DNA of 64,000 bases from Burkholderia latens (GTDB lineage: Bacteria; Pseudomonadota; Gammaproteobacteria; Burkholderiales; Burkholderiaceae), in assembly GCF_902499045.1 (NCBI RefSeq), contig NZ_CABVPL010000002.1:1-64000 (forward strand). Direction: 5' to 3'. The position numbers were made by a program, and so were the translations under genes. Below are positions 62,922 through 64,000 of this stretch, piece by piece. The notes under the pieces were generated by a model. The model was given only the letters and a program-made list of their open reading frames with translations, was not told the DNA's origin and made no database searches. Each line of letters opens with the position of its first letter. The first letter of the stretch is position 1.

Positions 62922-63461
62922 ATGCGATTCCGTTCGTATATGGCGGCGGGCGCGCTGGCGCTGATGCCCGTGCTCGCGCTGGCCGGGCAGGCCGGCGCGG
63001 CCCCGGCCGCACAACCGATGTTCGTCAACGTCAACGGGCAGGCCGTGCCAGTCAAAGCCGAAACGCGTGTCGTCCAGACCGCCCTCGGCCCGATGAAGGT
63101 CAGCACGTGGAGCTGGCACAGCCCGCAAGGCGGTGCGAGCTTCGAGATGCGGGCGTCGTCGTCGGACGGCATGCCGCCGGCTGCCGCGCTGCGGCAGTTG
63201 CAGGCCGCCCAGTATCAGATGCAGGCGGCGCAGGCGCAGATGGCCGCGATGCAGCAGCAGATGATGGCGCTGCAGCATGTCGCGCTCGCCAACGCGTTCG
63301 CGATGCCGATGCCGCAACCCGTCGCGTTTGCGATGCCGCTGTGGGCGATGCCGGAACCGGTCGTCGTGCTCGTGCCGGCCCAGCCGTCCGCGCGTGCGGT
63401 GGCGCCGGCACCGTCGGCACCGGCCCGGCCGGCCGCGCGCGGCCCGGAAATCAAGGCCTGA
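62922..63461 (+). CDS. Exported Gln/Met-rich protein of unknown function (179 aa)
   Basis: ATG 62922 has GGAG 8 bases upstream. A signal peptide (residues 1 to about 27) ends GAA-AP. A small domain (MFVNVNGQAVPVKAETRVV, then WSWHSPQGGASFEMRAS) is followed by a helical Gln/Met/Ala stretch at about 90-120, likely a coiled coil. A Met/Pro-rich segment at about 127-150 and an Ala/Pro tail follow. The many Met residues could bind copper, but this is only a guess. I do not recognise the family. A strong terminator follows at 63501. Confidence 0.72.
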   Translation: MRFRSYMAAGALALMPVLALAGQAGAAPAAQPMFVNVNGQAVPVKAETRVVQTALGPMKVSTWSWHSPQGGASFEMRASSSDGMPPAAALRQLQAAQYQMQAAQAQMAAMQQQMMALQHVALANAFAMPMPQPVAFAMPLWAMPEPVVVLVPAQPSARAVAPAPSAPARPAARGPEIKA

Positions 63462-63500
63462 CACGCGATCCCGGCGCACGAGCGACCGGGCTGCAAAGCA

Positions 63501-63529
63501 AAACCGCCGGCATGCGCCGGCGGTTTTTT
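63501..63529 (+). terminator. Rho-independent terminator
   Basis: An 11-bp perfect stem (63501-63511 with 63516-63526), a four-base loop and a run of six T at 63524-63529 end the transcript of the exported protein gene, 40 bases after its stop. The arms also give a T-run in the opposite sense, so it may act both ways. Confidence 0.92.
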
Positions 63530-63751
63530 ATTCGCGGCGCCGGGCGTTTGGCCGCACAAGCCGCACACACCGCTTCCCCGATCCTCCGTACTTTCCTCCG
63601 ATTGACACACTTCCCCGCCTTCCCCCTATACTCGCCGGAGCGCCAATGAATTGTTGAACAATCCGGCACGCGAATTGACGCCTGACCGGCCACCACCAAG
63701 CGCTTGAGCCGGATCGCCGCATCTGCCAACCTTCGCCGAGAGTACCGCGTC

Positions 63752-64000
63752 ATGTCGAACTATCCCGCCGCTTACCAGGTCACCAAGGGTTCCGTCCTGA
63801 ACGTCGACAAAGCCTTTTATTCCGCGATCGCCCAGCGCCAGGACGCGCGCGAGCGGATCGCGTCGCACGTCGTGCCGATCCGCAGCGGCTTCGCGTGGAC
63901 GGTGCCGGCCGGCCACGTATTCCGGATCGTCACGCTCGAAGGCCCGCAAGTCGCCGACTTCAACGTCTGGAACCTGCACAATCCGCGCGAACGCATGTGG
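63752..64000 (+). CDS. DUF1989 (urea carboxylase-associated) protein, 5' part only
   Basis: The frame is open from ATG 63752 to the window edge (83 residues seen). The segment VVPIRSGFAWTVPAGHVFRI followed by VTLEGPQVADFNVWN matches the N-terminus of DUF1989 proteins, which accompany urea carboxylase or other nitrogen-compound genes. The rest, including any neighbouring nitrogen genes, lies outside the window. The ribosome site (GAGAG about 10-14 bases upstream) is modest. Confidence 0.8.
   Translation, partial: MSNYPAAYQVTKGSVLNVDKAFYSAIAQRQDARERIASHVVPIRSGFAWTVPAGHVFRIVTLEGPQVADFNVWNLHNPRERMW

Overview
The window is very GC-rich, densely coded DNA with strong third-position G/C preference. 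It reads as a Burkholderia cepacia-complex replicon. The clearest species-level sign is at 45694-49099: a three-gene FAD glucose dehydrogenase operon whose catalytic subunit is near-identical, as far as I can recall, to the characterised B. cepacia enzyme. A DUF3331 protein, a Gram-negative porin and a second-copy-type phenylacetate gene set (paaH/paaK) agree. The mix of transporters, regulators and catabolic genes suggests a secondary chromosome, but this is inference. I saw no rRNA, tRNA, CRISPR array, complete insertion sequence or replication origin.

Layout. 1-6640: an AraC regulator with a fumarylacetoacetate-hydrolase-family enzyme, an HtrA-like lipoprotein protease whose two PDZ domains are joined by a collagen-like Gly-Ala-Thr repeat, and four small unknown proteins. 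6707-17052: regulator/transporter pairs (LysR-MFS, MocR-tandem GNAT), a DUF3331 protein, a butanediol-type dehydrogenase, two membrane proteins and an aldo/keto reductase. 17326-21904: a minus-strand unit paaH-paaK-enoyl-CoA hydratase, then a MarC protein, headed by a TetR-type palindrome lying on a TATAAT box. 22454-34576: a Ca2+/H+ antiporter, two LysR regulators, an HPP-CBS / MarR / ClC-CBS trio that seems to share one operator sequence, a small secreted protein, ppnP, and a LysR regulator divergent from an amidohydrolase and an MHS-type transporter.

34577-43808 is the accessory highlight, a type VI secretion VgrG island. A minus-strand operon encodes VgrG, a 983-residue cell-wall-degrading effector, a lysozyme-inhibitor-like (LprI/DUF1311) immunity protein and a PAAR protein. 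It faces a complete but orphan baseplate gene, tssF. Base composition falls abruptly inside the effector gene, where the lysozyme-like toxin domain begins, and stays low through the immunity gene. This suggests that a toxin-tip plus immunity cassette was exchanged.

43929-64000 returns to core-type content: porin, DoxX, the glucose dehydrogenase operon, a large thioester-containing alpha-2-macroglobulin with its usual partner PBP1C, a LemA/TPM pair, a lipoprotein, a GNAT enzyme with a Bcr-type drug transporter, a Gln/Met-rich exported protein and the start of a DUF1989 gene that runs off the end. Long antisense open frames occur over most genes and are ignored as high-GC shadows.
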